DNA of 17,578 nt, from the NCBI GenBank assembly GCA_937901745.1, contig CALGSZ010000075.1:1-17578 (forward strand), given 5' to 3'. The position numbers were made by a program, and so were the translations under genes. The notes under the pieces were generated by a model that was given only the letters and a program-made list of their open reading frames with translations, ran no database searches and had not been told where the DNA came from. The DNA is from an uncultured Chloroflexota bacterium (lineage in GTDB: Bacteria; Chloroflexota; Chloroflexia; Thermomicrobiales; UBA6265). Every line of letters starts with the position of its first letter. Position 1 is the stretch's first letter. Positions 16,559-17,578 of the stretch are shown here, piece by piece.

Positions 16559-16564
16559 ATTGTA
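16559..16564 (-). promoter_or_regulatory. Possible -10 box close to the LLM oxidoreductase (3) start
   Basis: TACAAT on the minus strand matches TATAAT at five of six positions and ends 10 nt before the ATG, which would give a leader of only a few bases. No matching -35 is seen at 16-18 bp, so support is weak. Confidence 0.3.
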
Positions 16565-16639
16565 ACCGAGCGTTGGGGCCGGTCGCGCGGAAATTGGGGT
16601 AGGCGTGCAGGTTGCCTATTGCGTAGCTGACTTTGTGCT

Positions 16640-16669
16640 TTGACGCGCCTATGCGCCGTGGCGGATACT
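16640..16669 (+). promoter_or_regulatory. Predicted rex promoter
   Basis: TTGACG (16640-16645), 18 bp, then GATACT (16664-16669). Transcription would start near 16676, inside the Rex-like repeat, leaving a leader of about 175 nt. Confidence 0.4.
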
Positions 16670-16674
16670 TGAGA

Positions 16675-16692
16675 TTGTGATTTCGCGCACGA
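16675..16692. promoter_or_regulatory. Candidate Rex operator
   Basis: TTGTGATTTCGCGCACGA matches the known Rex consensus TTGTGA-N6-TCACAA with a perfect left half and four of six bases in the right half (GCACGA). It lies 5 nt after the predicted -10, so bound Rex would block rex transcription: negative autoregulation relieved at high NADH. Confidence 0.45.
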
Positions 16693-16850
16693 AGGCGTGA
16701 ACGGATCTCCTGCGTGGCCGGCCGGGCGCGAAGCGTGGATGTGCTCGACAGAGCCGGCGCGACTCGCCATGAGCGCGATTATCCTCCGTGGGGCGAGGTG
16801 GATGGCTCCACTCGCTGGTTGCAAGACGGACAGATTTTCGGACGAGACGC

Positions 16851-17578
16851 ATGAGCCAGAGCAACGGACCGGACCGGACAGTCGGCGCGGCCGTGCGCCC
16901 GGCGGCTGGGCGGCTGCGCATCGAGCCACCGGCAGCTCATAACGGCGAGGAGGCGGTCGCATCGGGCGGGGCGATTCCGGACATCGTGATTCGCCGATTG
17001 CCGATTTATGTGCGTACCTTGCGCGCGCTGCGCGAGCGGGGCGTCGGATCTGTCTCTTCTGAGGAGCTGGCGAGTCACATTGGCGTGACCGCGGCGCAAA
17101 TCCGGCGCGATCTCTCCTACTTTGGCCGATTCGGCAAGCAGGGGAAGGGGTACGACGTCGGATTCCTTGCCGAGGCGATCGGGCGCATTTTGAAGCTGGA
17201 TCGGGAGTGGGAGGTGGCGCTGGCCGGGTTCGGTAACCTGGGCCGGGCGATCGCGCATTACCGGGGCTTCGTCCCGTCCTCCTTCCGGATCGCCGCGATT
17301 TTCGACCGCAACGAGGAGCACATCGGCCAGGAGGTGGACGGCGTCGTCGTCCAGGGAGAGGACCGGATCGAGCCGGAAATTGCCCGGCTGGGGATTCGGA
17401 TCGGAATCGTGGCGGTGCCGGCGGCGGCGGCGCAGGACGTGGCCGACCGGATGATCGCCGGCGGGGTGCGCGCGCTCCTGAACTATGCGCCGGTGGTGCT
17501 AAAGGTGCCGGCCGGGGTGACGGTCCGCGAGATCGACCCGGTCAGCGCGCTGCAGAGCATGACGTATTACTTGGAGGA
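16851..17578 (+). CDS. rex: Redox-sensing transcriptional repressor Rex (3' end beyond the window)
   Basis: 242 codons are visible with no stop; the reading ends at LQSMTYYLE, the conserved C-terminal dimer helix of Rex, so only a few residues are missing. An N-terminal winged helix (about 46-105) contains IRRLPIYVRTLRAL, SSEELASHIGVTAAQIRRDL and SYFGRFGKQGKGYDV. A Rossmann domain follows with AGFGNLGRA (Gly126, Gly128, Gly131) for NAD(H). Rex represses respiratory and fermentation genes when NADH is low and leaves DNA when NADH rises. The first 45 residues are an extra Ala/Pro/Arg-rich extension compared with typical Rex (about 210 residues). The ATG at 16851 has a weak Shine-Dalgarno; GTG 16986 would give the usual length but has none visible. 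Divergent from LLM oxidoreductase (3). Confidence 0.95.
   Translation, partial: MSQSNGPDRTVGAAVRPAAGRLRIEPPAAHNGEEAVASGGAIPDIVIRRLPIYVRTLRALRERGVGSVSSEELASHIGVTAAQIRRDLSYFGRFGKQGKGYDVGFLAEAIGRILKLDREWEVALAGFGNLGRAIAHYRGFVPSSFRIAAIFDRNEEHIGQEVDGVVVQGEDRIEPEIARLGIRIGIVAVPAAAAQDVADRMIAGGVRALLNYAPVVLKVPAGVTVREIDPVSALQSMTYYLE

Larger units (their letters stand above)
16549..16850. other. Divergent control region between LLM oxidoreductase (3) and rex
   Basis: A 302-nt gene-free stretch. It holds a TACAAT box for the minus-strand gene (16559-16564), a predicted plus-strand promoter (16640-16669) and a Rex-operator-like repeat (16675-16692). The last 150 nt before rex would be an untranslated leader and show no clear structure or coding frame. 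Confidence 0.5.

Noticed and set aside
16549..16962. N-terminal extension of LLM oxidoreductase (3)
   Set aside because: Low-complexity sequence opposite rex and its promoter; the family begins exactly at MQLGVTFPQ.

Overview
High-GC bacterial chromosome with dense short intergenic gaps. The gene mix suggests a Chloroflexota-type organism, perhaps Thermomicrobia/Sphaerobacter-like: several luciferase-like (LLM) flavin oxidoreductases, Tad-type pseudopilins, a Tat-exported sugar-binding protein ending in a TPEATP-like tail, and Rex. This placement is inference from gene content; no rRNA or marker gene is present to fix it. I saw no tRNA, rRNA, CRISPR array, transposase or phage structural gene.

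Layout. The left edge (1-402, +) is the C-terminal end of a large DNA methyltransferase of the MmeI-like restriction-modification type. A 373-nt gene-free stretch with three hairpins follows. Next, on the minus strand, is a copper-export operon: copA (4157->1068) then copZ (1003->776). Its promoter at 4249-4276 has a CsoR-type inverted repeat between the -35 and -10 boxes. Divergent from it, on the plus strand (4472-7436), are two TadE-like pseudopilins, a TadG-like protein, a RusA-family Holliday-junction nuclease and an unrecognised cysteine-containing 96-residue protein.

From 7578 to 16548 everything is on the minus strand: two tandem paralogous LLM oxidoreductases, an ABC-2 permease without its ATPase, an MscS-family channel, and a complete CUT2 (ribose-type) sugar ABC importer. 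The importer is transcribed ATPase (15551->14004), permease (13956->12934), binding protein (12767->11745). A third, more distant LLM oxidoreductase lies upstream of it. At the right edge, divergent and on the plus strand, is an almost complete Rex redox repressor (16851->end) with a candidate Rex site at its own promoter.

Most interesting points. (1) CopA is a three-part fusion: two HMA domains, a P1B-1 ATPase core, then an additional ninth transmembrane helix and a C-terminal cupredoxin with a complete His/Cys/His/Met type 1 copper ligand set and an acidic Met/His-rich loop. The extra helix would place the cupredoxin outside the membrane, on the side where copper leaves, so exporter and extracytoplasmic copper acceptor would be one polypeptide. 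(2) The copAZ promoter carries a CsoR-like operator, but no csoR gene is in the window. (3) rex has a Rex-operator-like repeat at its predicted transcription start. (4) The gap before the sugar-binding-protein gene holds a perfect stem-loop and two mini-ORFs, one overlapping the gene's start codon.
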